Assembly (NCBI GenBank): GCA_023422695.1
Contig: JAFAGN010000149.1
Location: 1 to 30,499, forward strand
Origin: Pseudomonadota bacterium
Lineage (GTDB): Bacteria; Pseudomonadota; Alphaproteobacteria; Sphingomonadales; Sphingomonadaceae
Direction: 5' to 3'
DNA length: 30,499 bases
The translations under genes and the position numbers were made by a program. Shown here in pieces: positions 22,126 to 30,373 of the stretch. Within the stretch, counting starts at the first letter, position 1. The number at the start of each line of letters is the position of its first letter. The notes beneath the pieces were generated by a model that saw nothing but the letters and a program-made list of their open reading frames with translations, did not search any database and was not told the DNA's origin.

Positions 22126-24684
22126 ATGCGCAAGATTGGCTGGACGGCGCTGGCCGCCACTGCACTGTTCGCCTCGCCAGGGGTTGCGGCGCAGACGCCG
22201 CCGCAGGTCGCGCTCGATCGCCTTGCCGAAACCCTGGGCTATCAGCTGGAAGTCGTCGATAATCGACCCGACTGCCCGGCAGGCATCAGCGGCTGTTTCC
22301 TGACCAGAATTACGCTGACCATTCCGGACAATCTGCCCGACGGGCTGCCGACAGAGTCGCTGGCGCTGTATTTCAGCTTCGTCAACGAACTGCCGCTTGT
22401 CGAAAGCGACATTTTTACGCACCGCCTGATCAATGGCGACGTTCAGCAACTGACGTTGAAGCCCGGGTCGGTGCTGCGCCCCGGCGCCAGGCATGAGATC
22501 AAATTATGGGGTATCGGCGCGAACTTCTCAAAGGCGTTTGCGATGCCCAATGCCTATCTTGTCGCTGGCGGCCTTGCACCGCGGACGATCGGGGCGACCC
22601 GCGCGGTCATCGATCCCGATACTGGCCTTGAAAAACTGCCTTTCGTCGCGCCGATGATCGACGAGGCGCGGTTGGCGACCAAAAGCGATGCCGACCGAAC
22701 CCGCTGGCTGACCGCCGAACGCGCCTTTGCCGTGCAAGCCGAGCGACAGGCGCCCGCCGCGACCGGAGTGGCGATCCTGCCGAAGCCGTTTGAAGCGGTG
22801 CAGGGCAAAAACGCCTCGGTCGATCTGACTCGCGGCATCGCCCTGACGCTGAGCGGGGTCGAGCGTGGCGCCATTGCGCCAGCCCTGGCTGCGCTGGGCT
22901 TGGCCGAGGATGGCAAATTGCCGCTGGCCGTGCGCCTCGACCCGGTGGCGGTGACCAAGGCCGAAGCCTATGTCCTCGACGTCACACCGTCTGGGATTTC
23001 GATCACCGCACGCGATGCCGCGGGGGCAAGCCATGCGCTGCGCTCGCTCGCGCAGCAGGCGGCGTTTGAAAAGGGCCGGATGAAGCCGATGCGGGTCATC
23101 GACGCCCCCGAATATGGCTTTCGCGGATTGCACCTCGACCTTGGCCGCAATTTCCACGGGCGCGACCAGATTTTGAAACTGGTCGAGGCGATGGCGGCGT
23201 ATAAGCTGAACAAGCTGCACCTCCATCTGGCCGACGACGAAGGCTGGCGGATCGAGGTTCCGGCGCTCCCCGAGCTGGCCGAAATCGGGTCGCGGCGCTG
23301 TCATGATCCGTCCGAATGGACCTGCCTGCTGCCCCAGCTCGGAGCTGGTCCTGACGGGGCCGTCGGGGTCAATGGCTATCTTTCCGCCGCCGACTATATC
23401 GCGATCGTGCAGGCAGCGAATGCACGGCAGATCGAGGTTATTCCGTCGATCGATATGCCGGGCCACTCGCGCGCCGCGATCCGCGCGATGGAGGCGCGCC
23501 ATGCGCGCCTGACGGCGGCCGGCAAGGCCGCGGAAGCCGACGCCTACCGCCTGATCGACCCGGCGGACACGACCGAATATCGCAGCATTCAGCATTATAA
23601 CGACAACACGCTCAACGTCTGTCTGTCCGCGACCTATCGCTTCGTCGATACGGTTGTCGATGCGCTCGCCGATATGCACCGGCAGGCGGGGGCGCCGCTG
23701 CGCACCTTTCACCTTGGCGCTGACGAGACGGCGGGGGCGTGGGTGAAGTCTCCCGCGTGTCGGGCCATGATCGCCGACGTCGGCGGCGATGCCGCAAAAC
23801 TGGGCCCGCGCTTTATCGAGCGGGTGGCCCAGCGCCTCGCCGTCAAGGGGCTGCGGACTGGCGGCTGGAGCGACGGCATGGGGCACACCGATGCTGCAAA
23901 AATGCCCCCGAATGTTCAAACGAACATCTGGGGCGTGCTCCACGGTGGCGCGATCCGCGAAGCGCATGACCAGCTGAACCGCGGTTGGGACGTCGTGCTG
24001 TCGATCCCCGATCTTGGCTATTTCGATATGCCCTATGCCCCGCACCCCGATGAAGGCGGCTATCACTGGGCCTCGCGCGGCGTCGACGACTATCAGGTGT
24101 TCGGGTTCATGCCCGGCAACCTGCCCGCCAACGCCGCGACGATCCGCAATACCCATGCGGAGGGCAAAGCGATCGACGACCAGCCCGCCCTCCAGCCGGG
24201 CCGCCGGATCGCCGGAATCCAGGCGCAATTGTGGAGTGAGACGATCCGCACCGACGGCCAGGTCGATTACATGCTGTTCCCGCGTCTGCTCGCGCTCGCC
24301 GAACGTGCATGGACCCCGGCGCCCTGGACTCCCACGTATCAACCTGGCGCAAGCTACGCTTGGGGCGACAAGCGTGTCGACGCGGCCAAGCTCCGCGCCG
24401 GCTGGCAGGATTTTGCCGGACGCGCGGCGGCGCAGCTGCCAATGCTCGACCGGATGGGCGTCGCCTACCGTGTTGCACCGCCGGGTGCGCGGATCGTCGA
24501 TGGTCGGCTGGAGGCGAACAGCGCCTTACCGGGAAGCACAATCGAATATCGCGTCGGCGATGGGGCGTGGACGCGCTACACCGCGTCGCTGGCGGTCAAA
24601 GATACTGTCGAACTGCGCAGCCTTTCGGCCGACGGCAAGCGCACGAGCCGCCCGGTGCAGGTCGGCGCCGATCCCGCGCGTTAG
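22126..24684 (+). CDS. secreted beta-N-acetylhexosaminidase (GH20, chitobiase type)
   Basis: 852 residues. It is predicted to cleave terminal GlcNAc from chitobiose and related oligosaccharides in the periplasm or outside. The signal peptide is MRKIGWTALAATALFASPGV with cleavage near AA-Q. Then come an N-terminal carbohydrate-binding CHB_HEX-like domain (about 25-190), a GH20b-type domain, and the GH20 barrel with GFRGLHLDLGRNFHGRDQIL, LHLHLADDEGWRIEVPALPE and the catalytic pair D533-E534 in FHLGADETAGAW. A small C-terminal beta domain (STIEYRVGDGAWTRY) matches CHB_HEX_C. ATG 22126 has gggagagga and the signal peptide, so it is preferred over the in-frame ATG 22000. It faces away from nagR and shares a candidate operator. 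Confidence 0.94.
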   Translation: MRKIGWTALAATALFASPGVAAQTPPQVALDRLAETLGYQLEVVDNRPDCPAGISGCFLTRITLTIPDNLPDGLPTESLALYFSFVNELPLVESDIFTHRLINGDVQQLTLKPGSVLRPGARHEIKLWGIGANFSKAFAMPNAYLVAGGLAPRTIGATRAVIDPDTGLEKLPFVAPMIDEARLATKSDADRTRWLTAERAFAVQAERQAPAATGVAILPKPFEAVQGKNASVDLTRGIALTLSGVERGAIAPALAALGLAEDGKLPLAVRLDPVAVTKAEAYVLDVTPSGISITARDAAGASHALRSLAQQAAFEKGRMKPMRVIDAPEYGFRGLHLDLGRNFHGRDQILKLVEAMAAYKLNKLHLHLADDEGWRIEVPALPELAEIGSRRCHDPSEWTCLLPQLGAGPDGAVGVNGYLSAADYIAIVQAANARQIEVIPSIDMPGHSRAAIRAMEARHARLTAAGKAAEADAYRLIDPADTTEYRSIQHYNDNTLNVCLSATYRFVDTVVDALADMHRQAGAPLRTFHLGADETAGAWVKSPACRAMIADVGGDAAKLGPRFIERVAQRLAVKGLRTGGWSDGMGHTDAAKMPPNVQTNIWGVLHGGAIREAHDQLNRGWDVVLSIPDLGYFDMPYAPHPDEGGYHWASRGVDDYQVFGFMPGNLPANAATIRNTHAEGKAIDDQPALQPGRRIAGIQAQLWSETIRTDGQVDYMLFPRLLALAERAWTPAPWTPTYQPGASYAWGDKRVDAAKLRAGWQDFAGRAAAQLPMLDRMGVAYRVAPPGARIVDGRLEANSALPGSTIEYRVGDGAWTRYTASLAVKDTVELRSLSADGKRTSRPVQVGADPAR

Positions 24685-25457
24685 CCCGATGCGCGGCCCA
24701 GCACGGTAATCGTCGGCCACGCACCGCCGGTCTCGACCCGCGCGTCGATGCCATAGACGCTGTGCAGCCGTTCGCTCGTCAGCACGTCGGCGGGTGGGCC
24801 GTCGGCGACGATCCGCCCGCCGTCGATCAGCAGCAGCCGGTCGCAATAGCGCGCCGCAAGGGTCAGGTCGTGGAGCACCGCGATGACCAGCGCGCCGCCC
24901 GCGGCTTCGGCGCGCAGCATGTCCATCACGTCGATCTGATGCCCCGGATCGAGGCTGGCGAGCGGTTCGTCGGCGATCAGCGCCGCGGCCTCGACCGCCA
25001 GCGCACGCGCGAACAAGACGCGCGCGCGTTCGCCGCCCGACAATTCGGTCGCGATCCGGTCGCGCAATTCCAGCACATCGGCGCGTTCCATCGCGCGCTC
25101 GATCGCGGCGGTGTCGGCGGCGCCGATCCGCGACATCGGGGCGAGGTGGGGCAGGCGGCCAAGGCCGACGAGCCGTTCGACGGTGAGCGGCCAGTGCAGC
25201 AGCTGCCCCTGCGGCACATAGGCGATCCGCCGCGCCAGGTCGGCGCGCGGCACCGCGGTGACATCGGCGCCATCGATGCGGACTTGGCCGGTTGCAGGAA
25301 CCAGCGCGAGCATTGCCCGCGCCAGCGTCGATTTGCCCGCGCCATTGGGTCCGACGATGCCGGTCAGCGTGCCGGGGCCGAACGCCGCGTCGACGTCGCG
25401 GACGACGCTGCGGCGACCGAGCGTGACGCCCACATGGTCGAGGACGATGCTCACCAT
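24681..25457 (-). CDS. btuD: cobalamin ABC transporter ATP-binding protein
   Basis: 258 residues. It energises import through BtuC. Walker A is GPNGAGKST (36-44), the Q-loop is YVPQGQLLHWPLTV, the signature is ATELSGGERARVLFARALAV, Walker B is LIADEPLASLDPG and the H-loop LHDLTLAARYCDR. The family is FecE/BtuD-like; B12 as substrate follows from the riboswitch and btuB/cobO in the same operon. It is the last gene. Its TAA overlaps the hexosaminidase TAG on the other strand (TTAG, 24681-24684), so the two convergent operons have no spacer or terminator between them. Confidence 0.92.
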   Translation of the reverse strand: MVSIVLDHVGVTLGRRSVVRDVDAAFGPGTLTGIVGPNGAGKSTLARAMLALVPATGQVRIDGADVTAVPRADLARRIAYVPQGQLLHWPLTVERLVGLGRLPHLAPMSRIGAADTAAIERAMERADVLELRDRIATELSGGERARVLFARALAVEAAALIADEPLASLDPGHQIDVMDMLRAEAAGGALVIAVLHDLTLAARYCDRLLLIDGGRIVADGPPADVLTSERLHSVYGIDARVETGGAWPTITVLGRASG

Positions 25458-26452
25458 AGCCGCCGCTCCCGCATCAGGTGAATCAGGAAGACCGGCACGC
25501 CCAGGAAGGCGGTGACGACGCCCAGCTTCAATTCGTTGGTTGTCGGGATGATGCGGACGCCAAGGTCGGCCAACGTCAGCAGCGCCGCGCCGCCGATCGC
25601 CGATGGCAGCAGGATCGCCGACGGGCTGCGATCGGTCAGCGGGCGGATCAGGTGCGGAACGATAAGTCCGACAAAGCCGATCGCGCCCGCCACCGCGACC
25701 GCGCCGCCGACCCCGATCGCGGTGCCGATCAGTAGCCGCAGGCGGGTGCGTTTGAGGTCGGTGCCCAGCGCCTGCGCGGCATCCTCACCCAGCGTGAGCG
25801 CGTCGAGCGCACGGCCGTTCCACAGCAGCATGGCGGTGCCGATGGCGATGCACGGCAGCGCGATCCAGACATGATCGAACGAGCGGTTCTCCAGGCTACC
25901 GAGCAGCCAGGTCATGATCTCCATCGCGGCAAAGGGATTGGGCGACAGGTTCAGCGCGAGGCTAGTCCCCGCGACCGCGAGCGTGCTGACCGCGATCCCG
26001 GCGAGGATCAAGGTCAGCGGGCTTTCGGCTTTGCCCGCCAGCACGACCAGCAGCGCCAGCGACAAGAGTGCGCCGCCCGTCGCGAGCAGCGGCAAAAGGA
26101 TCGGGTGCATCTCGGCCAATCCGAAATAGATCGCCGCCACCCCGCCGAGCGCCGCCGCGTTCGAGGTGCCGAGCACCGAAGGTTCGGCCAGCGGGTTGCG
26201 CAAATAGCCCTGCAGCGCCGCCCCCGCGAGCCCAAGCATCGCGCCGACTGCCAGGGCCAGCACGGTGCGCGGGAGGCGGAGGTCGAACAGGATGATCGAC
26301 GCGACCTTGTCGCCGTCGCCTTTCGCCGCGGCGAACAATCGTGCGACCGACAGATCGACCGCGCCGAACAGCAACGAAGCAATCGCGGCGACCAGCGTCA
26401 GCGCTGCCAGCGCGGCGATCAGCGTCCAGCGGGGCAGGGCAAAGCGGCTCAT
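25451..26452 (-). CDS. btuC: cobalamin ABC transporter permease (FecCD family)
   Basis: 333 residues with about ten membrane helices. The FecCD signatures are FDLRLPRTVLALAVGAMLGL, GAALQGYLRNPLAEPSVLGT and, near the end, AIGFVGLIVPHLIRPLTDR, followed by DLGVRIIPTTNELKLGVVTA with the GxP-type closing LGVPVFLIHLMRERRLW. It is the inner-membrane channel of the BtuCDF importer. ATG 26452 is chosen over an upstream open extension because it begins the first helix and overlaps the btuF stop (ATGA). It overlaps btuD by seven bases. Confidence 0.93.
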   Translation of the reverse strand: MSRFALPRWTLIAALAALTLVAAIASLLFGAVDLSVARLFAAAKGDGDKVASIILFDLRLPRTVLALAVGAMLGLAGAALQGYLRNPLAEPSVLGTSNAAALGGVAAIYFGLAEMHPILLPLLATGGALLSLALLVVLAGKAESPLTLILAGIAVSTLAVAGTSLALNLSPNPFAAMEIMTWLLGSLENRSFDHVWIALPCIAIGTAMLLWNGRALDALTLGEDAAQALGTDLKRTRLRLLIGTAIGVGGAVAVAGAIGFVGLIVPHLIRPLTDRSPSAILLPSAIGGAALLTLADLGVRIIPTTNELKLGVVTAFLGVPVFLIHLMRERRLW

Positions 26453-27312
26453 GCGCCGTCGCCGTCGAGCTTTGCGATCTGTGCCGTCAGACTGCGCGCT
26501 GCGTGCGTATAGGCGGGGCTGCCGCAGACCGTCCACGCCTGCGGCACGCTGATCCGCGGAATGTCTTTCAGCGCCGGGTGGTGCAGCATCTCGCTGCCCT
26601 GATCGGTCACCGTGTCGGTCGCGCTTTCGACGATCAGGAAATCGGGCTGCGCGGCGGCCATCTCTTCGACACTCAGTTGCGACAGCGGCGGCTTCCCGAG
26701 CTTGCCCGCCAGATTCACCAGCCCGACGCGCGTCATCAGCTCGTCGATCAGCGTGCCGGTGCCGGTCATATAGCCGCGCCGCTGGTAATAGGCCGCGACG
26801 CGGCCCTTGCCCGGCTTGGGCAGCCCCGCCAACTCGCGCTGCATCCGGGCGACCAATGCGTCGCCGCGCGCCGGATGCCCGACGGCCACCGCGGTCTGCC
26901 GGATCGAGGTATAGATTTCATCGAGGCTGTTCGCGGTGTCGAGGTCGAGCAGCGGATAATCGGGCTGCGGTAACGCCGCTAGCGCGGCGCTGCGGCTGGC
27001 GGGCATACCGATAATCAGCTCGGGTTCGATCGCCAATATCTGCTCGGCCGAATTGCTGAGCAGCGGCAACCCCTCGGCCGCCGTCGCCTCGCCCGACATT
27101 TCGCGGTCGGTGGCATTTTTGGTCAACCCGGCGATCTGGCCGCGGTCGGCGAGCGCGAGCACCAGTTGGTCGGCGCACAGGTTGATCGAAACGATGCGCT
27201 GCGGCAGCGCGGGCGCCTTTGCCGCCGGGGTGGTGGCCTCAGTCGCCGCCCACAGCGCGCCCGCAGTTCCGGCGAGCAATGCCATCGTCAACTGGGGGCG
27301 CGCCCGCTTCAA
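26449..27312 (-). CDS. btuF: cobalamin-binding periplasmic protein
   Basis: 287 residues. It binds cobalamin in the periplasm and delivers it to BtuCD. The N-terminus has a hydrophobic signal region (TMALLAGTAGALWAA). The first lobe opens with PQRIVSINLCADQLVLALAD and has AEQILAIEPELIIGMPAS; the second has GRVAAYYQRRGYMTGTGTLI, QLSVEEMAAAQPDFLIVESA and the C-terminal RISVPQAWTVCGSPAYTHAA, matching the class III periplasmic-binding fold. The start codon appears to be TTG (27310-27312), overlapping the cobO stop as TTGA; ATG ten codons later (TMALL) is the alternative but would shorten the signal peptide's basic end. Confidence 0.88.
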   Translation of the reverse strand: MKRARPQLTMALLAGTAGALWAATEATTPAAKAPALPQRIVSINLCADQLVLALADRGQIAGLTKNATDREMSGEATAAEGLPLLSNSAEQILAIEPELIIGMPASRSAALAALPQPDYPLLDLDTANSLDEIYTSIRQTAVAVGHPARGDALVARMQRELAGLPKPGKGRVAAYYQRRGYMTGTGTLIDELMTRVGLVNLAGKLGKPPLSQLSVEEMAAAQPDFLIVESATDTVTDQGSEMLHHPALKDIPRISVPQAWTVCGSPAYTHAARSLTAQIAKLDGDGA

Positions 27313-27917
27313 AACTCAATCCCTCGCTGCGCCTTCACATTCTGTTCGCGGAAGGGATGTTTGACCTGTGCCATCTCGGTGACGAGGTCGGCGGCGTCAA
27401 TCAGCGATTGCGGCGCGTTGCGGCCGGTGATGATCACATGCGTCATATGCGGCTTGCCCGCGATCGCTTCGAGTACCTCGCCGACCGGCAGATAGTCGTA
27501 GCGCAGCACGATGTTCAGCTCGTCGGCGATGACCATCGCGTAGGACGGGTCGGCGATCATCCGTTTGACTTCCTCCCACGCGGTGCGTGTCACCGCGATG
27601 TCGCGCGCGCGGTCCTGGGTGTCCCAGGTAAAACCCTCGCCCATCGGTTTGAATTCGATCAGGTCGGGAAAGCGGTCGAACACCGCCTTCTCGCCCGTCG
27701 TCATCGCGCCTTTGACGAACTGCACCACGCCCACCTTCATGTCGTGACCGATGGCGCGGATCGCCATGCCCAGCGCCGCCGATGTCTTGCCCTTGCCGGG
27801 ACCGGTATGGACGATCACCAGTCCCTTTTCGACCGTCTTCGCCGCGACCTTCTTGTTCTGCGCCGCCTGGATCTTCTTCATCCTGGCATTGTGCTCGGCG
27901 TCGGTGCGCGGCGTCAT
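27309..27917 (-). CDS. cobO: cob(I)yrinic acid a,c-diamide adenosyltransferase
   Basis: 202 residues. It transfers the 5'-deoxyadenosyl group from ATP to the corrin cobalt, giving the adenosyl form of the vitamin. The P-loop-like site is VIVHTGPGKGKTSAALGMAI (around 39-45). VGVVQFVKGAMTTGE, DTQDRARDIAVTRTAWEEVK, VIADELNIVLRYDYLP and VIITGRNAPQSLIDAADLVT are standard CobA/CobO/BtuR blocks. It sits between the outer-membrane receptor and the periplasmic binder, so imported B12 could be adenosylated at once. Its ATG overlaps the btuB stop by one base (TGATG). Confidence 0.95.
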   Translation of the reverse strand: MTPRTDAEHNARMKKIQAAQNKKVAAKTVEKGLVIVHTGPGKGKTSAALGMAIRAIGHDMKVGVVQFVKGAMTTGEKAVFDRFPDLIEFKPMGEGFTWDTQDRARDIAVTRTAWEEVKRMIADPSYAMVIADELNIVLRYDYLPVGEVLEAIAGKPHMTHVIITGRNAPQSLIDAADLVTEMAQVKHPFREQNVKAQRGIEF

Positions 27918-29767
27918 CAGAAGCGCGCCCGCACGCCGCCATAGGCCGCGCGGCCATAGACCCCATAGCCCGCCGCGGTTGTATAATCGGCGTCGAACAG
28001 ATTATCGACCCGCCCATATATCTCCAGATGCTCACCGATCGGCAGCGAAGCGCGGATACCCGCCAGCGCATAGCCATCGAGCCGCACGCTGTTCGCCGCA
28101 TTGTCGAAACTGTCGCCGACCATCGTGATCGTCGCACCGGTCGACAGGCCGAACGACCAGTCATAATCCGCCGACACGCTGATCGCATGTTCGGCACGGC
28201 GCGGCAGCCGCTTGCCGTCGAACGCCGGGCGGCCGGAGCGGTCGCGCGCGTCGATATAGCTGTAGGATGCGGTGACGTTGAGCGCGTCGACCGGTTTCAG
28301 CGCCAGCGTCGCCTCGATCCCTTTGGCGCGGGTGCGGTCGATATTGCCATAGGTGAAGGTCGCATTGTCGTAATTGATCTGATCGGTCGTGTTGCGCAGG
28401 AACGCCGTGAGCGACACCAGCGCGCGGCCGCCTGCCAGGCTCTGGTCGATGCCGACGTCGTAACTTTTCGACCGTTCGGGTCGCAGCGCGGCATTGCCGC
28501 TGAACGCATCATAAAGCTGATAGAGCGAGGGCGCCTTGAACCCCTCGCCGTAGCTCAGCCGGAAGTTGGTCGCGCCATCGTTGGGCGAGTAATTGGCGTT
28601 GGCGCCCAACGTCGTCGCGCCGCCGAACTGGCTATGGTCGTCGTGACGCACCCCGCCGGTCAGCGACAGGCCGGTGAAGGGCTGGACGATGCCCAGCGCA
28701 TAAACGCTGTCGATATTGGCCTTCTGACTGTCGGTCGAGCCGAAGCCGAAGAAGTCATAATCGGGGCGCTCATGCTCATAGCCGAAGACCAGCTTGGCCT
28801 GCTCGACCGGCGTCACGACGCCCTGATATTCGAAGCGCAGATTGGTGCCGCTGTAGCCATAATCGGGCGCAGTCCCGCGGACGAAAAAATAGTCGCGGTC
28901 ATTGCGCAGCCAGGTCACCGCGGTGCGGCTGGTGAAGCGGCCATCGAACAGCGCGAGGTTGAGCCCCGCATAGCCGACATATTGGTCGAGTTTGGCGATG
29001 TCGGCGCTGTCGGCGGGCGCTCCGAAGAAGCTGTCATAATCGAGGTCGGCGTTGATGTAGTAGCCGCGCAGGTCGAGGCTCAGCGCATCGCTGAACGCGA
29101 CCTTCAGCCGTGCGTTGCCGGCGAAATTCTTGTACCCGTCCTTCTCGGTACCGACCGCCGCCGACGAAATGCCGTCGGTGCGGAAATAGGCGCCGCCGAT
29201 GCCGCCCGACACGCGGCCAGCGGTGCCCGATACATCGGCCCTGGCGGTCAGCGTGTCGCTATACCCATAGTCGGCCGACGCGTTGGCGGCGAAGCCGTCG
29301 GCCGGAGTCGCGGTCATCAGGCTGACCACCCCGCCGATCGCCTGGCTGCCATGTACGACCGAATTCGATCCGCGAAGCACCTCGATCCGGCTGATGTTGC
29401 CGGTCAGCAAATGGCCGAAATCATAACCGTCGCCGATGCCGCTCGGGTCGTTGACCTTCATCCCGTCGATCAGCACCAGGGTCTGTGTTGTTTCGGCGCC
29501 GCGCAGCGACACGCCCGCCACCGACCCGGTGCCGCCGGTCCGGTTGAAACGGACCCCCGGGGTGGTGGCGAGCAGTTCGACGACATCGACCGACTGGCGC
29601 TTTTCGATGGTGGCGGCATCGATCACGGTGATGGCCTGCCCGACCTCGTCGCGCGATTGTTCGATGCCCGATGCGGTGACGACGATGGCGTCGCTGTCGC
29701 TTGTCTCGGCAAGCGCCGGTGTCGCCGTCGCCAGAGCCAAAAGGGAAATGGTCGCAAATTTCAACAT
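27917..29767 (-). CDS. btuB: TonB-dependent vitamin B12 outer-membrane receptor
   Basis: 616 residues. The signal peptide is MLKFATISLLALATATPALA; the TonB box lies in SDAIVVTASG. The plug domain includes AITVIDAATIEKRQSVDVVE, TTPGVRFNRTGGTGSVAGVS, LRGAETTQTLVLIDGMKVND and IEVLRGSNSVVHGSQAIGGV. The 22-strand barrel ends with GRVDNLFDADYTTAAGYGVY and the C-terminal aromatic F. This length and the LIDGMKVNDPS block are characteristic of BtuB. ATG 29767 follows a gcggggg SD. The long leader carries the cobalamin riboswitch, confirming the substrate. Confidence 0.95.
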   Translation of the reverse strand: MLKFATISLLALATATPALAETSDSDAIVVTASGIEQSRDEVGQAITVIDAATIEKRQSVDVVELLATTPGVRFNRTGGTGSVAGVSLRGAETTQTLVLIDGMKVNDPSGIGDGYDFGHLLTGNISRIEVLRGSNSVVHGSQAIGGVVSLMTATPADGFAANASADYGYSDTLTARADVSGTAGRVSGGIGGAYFRTDGISSAAVGTEKDGYKNFAGNARLKVAFSDALSLDLRGYYINADLDYDSFFGAPADSADIAKLDQYVGYAGLNLALFDGRFTSRTAVTWLRNDRDYFFVRGTAPDYGYSGTNLRFEYQGVVTPVEQAKLVFGYEHERPDYDFFGFGSTDSQKANIDSVYALGIVQPFTGLSLTGGVRHDDHSQFGGATTLGANANYSPNDGATNFRLSYGEGFKAPSLYQLYDAFSGNAALRPERSKSYDVGIDQSLAGGRALVSLTAFLRNTTDQINYDNATFTYGNIDRTRAKGIEATLALKPVDALNVTASYSYIDARDRSGRPAFDGKRLPRRAEHAISVSADYDWSFGLSTGATITMVGDSFDNAANSVRLDGYALAGIRASLPIGEHLEIYGRVDNLFDADYTTAAGYGVYGRAAYGGVRARF

Positions 29768-29875
29768 GGGAAACCCCCGCACGCCGGCAACGAAGGCGGA
29801 GCCTGCCGAAACGCGGACGCGATCGACCGATGCCGGCGTCGCAAGTGGCGTAAAAGCCTACGGGCCCCGGCACCG

Positions 29876-29893
29876 AAGCGGCTCCAGCCGCTT
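29876..29893 (-). promoter_or_regulatory. hairpin in the btuB leader (possible riboswitch expression platform)
   Basis: A perfect 7-bp stem (AAGCGGC at 29876-29882 with GCCGCTT at 29887-29893, loop of four) lies 53 bases downstream of the aptamer in the transcript. No U-run follows, so regulation is more likely at translation or through rho than by an intrinsic terminator. Confidence 0.4.
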
Positions 29894-29945
29894 GGTCGTC
29901 GCTCGACGGAAGTGTCCGTGCCGCGGCCTTTCCCTGGGCCTTGGC

Positions 29946-30137
29946 ATTGAGCGACCCACGCCGGCAGGTCTCCTGGCTCGCGGGTCAGGGCTTGATGCAC
30001 GCCTTCCCAGGTTTCCCCAGTGGCTGTCCAGGATCGAAATCCCGAACGGTGCATCGCGCTCGCCGCTTACAGTTGCAGGGACAGCCTCGGCTTCAGGGGT
30101 TCGGCAAGAACCCCGTTACCGCGTTCCCATTTTAAGC
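29946..30137 (-). ncRNA. cobalamin riboswitch
   Basis: Read on the minus strand, the leader has the full set of cobalamin-aptamer marks: a 5' ggtaacgggg followed by the hairpin GGGGTTC-ggcaa-GAACCCC (30096-30114), the gctgtccctgcaactgtaa segment, the invariant GCCACTG (complement of 30018-30024) with the following gggaaacctgggaagg, and the B12 box aGCCAGGAGACCTGCCGG (complement of 29961-29979). It should repress btuB-cobO-btuF-btuC-btuD when adenosylcobalamin is abundant. Ends are approximate. Confidence 0.95.
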
Positions 30138-30233
30138 CCTTTCGGGCACCGGCGCGATCTGTGCGAAGCGAACCCCGCACGCGCCGCCCATAGCGGAATG
30201 CGGGGCGGGTGCAATCGGCTTTTGCGAACACCA

Positions 30234-30369
30234 ATCCTCCCTGCGGCGAAGCCGTGGGGAGGGGGACCGTTCGCGCAGCGGATGGTGGAGGGGCAGCGAC
30301 GTCCGCGCCATCACCCCTCCGTCAGCGCTTCGCGCTGCCACCTCCCCATCGCTTCGCGACAGGGAGGAT
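30234..30369. repeat. 136-bp palindromic intergenic element
   Basis: The region upstream of the cobalamin leader (30138-30372) has no gene. A long foldback occupies most of it: the ends ATCCTCCCTG (30234-30243) and CAGGGAGGAT (30360-30369) are exact inverted copies, and the interior has matching arms (ggggagg with cctcccc; ggtggaggggcagcg with complementary cacccctccgtcagcgc). Its design is like the other palindromic repeats here, with GCTTCGC-type turns. Confidence 0.75.
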
Positions 30370-30373
30370 CGAT

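Noticed and set aside
22528..24342. 604-codon minus-strand open frame within the hexosaminidase gene
   Set aside because: GH20 catalytic motifs are on the plus strand; the antisense frame lacks any domain.
27782..29950. 722-codon plus-strand open frame opposite btuB
   Set aside because: BtuB on the minus strand has signal peptide, TonB box and barrel end; the plus frame has none and runs into the riboswitch.
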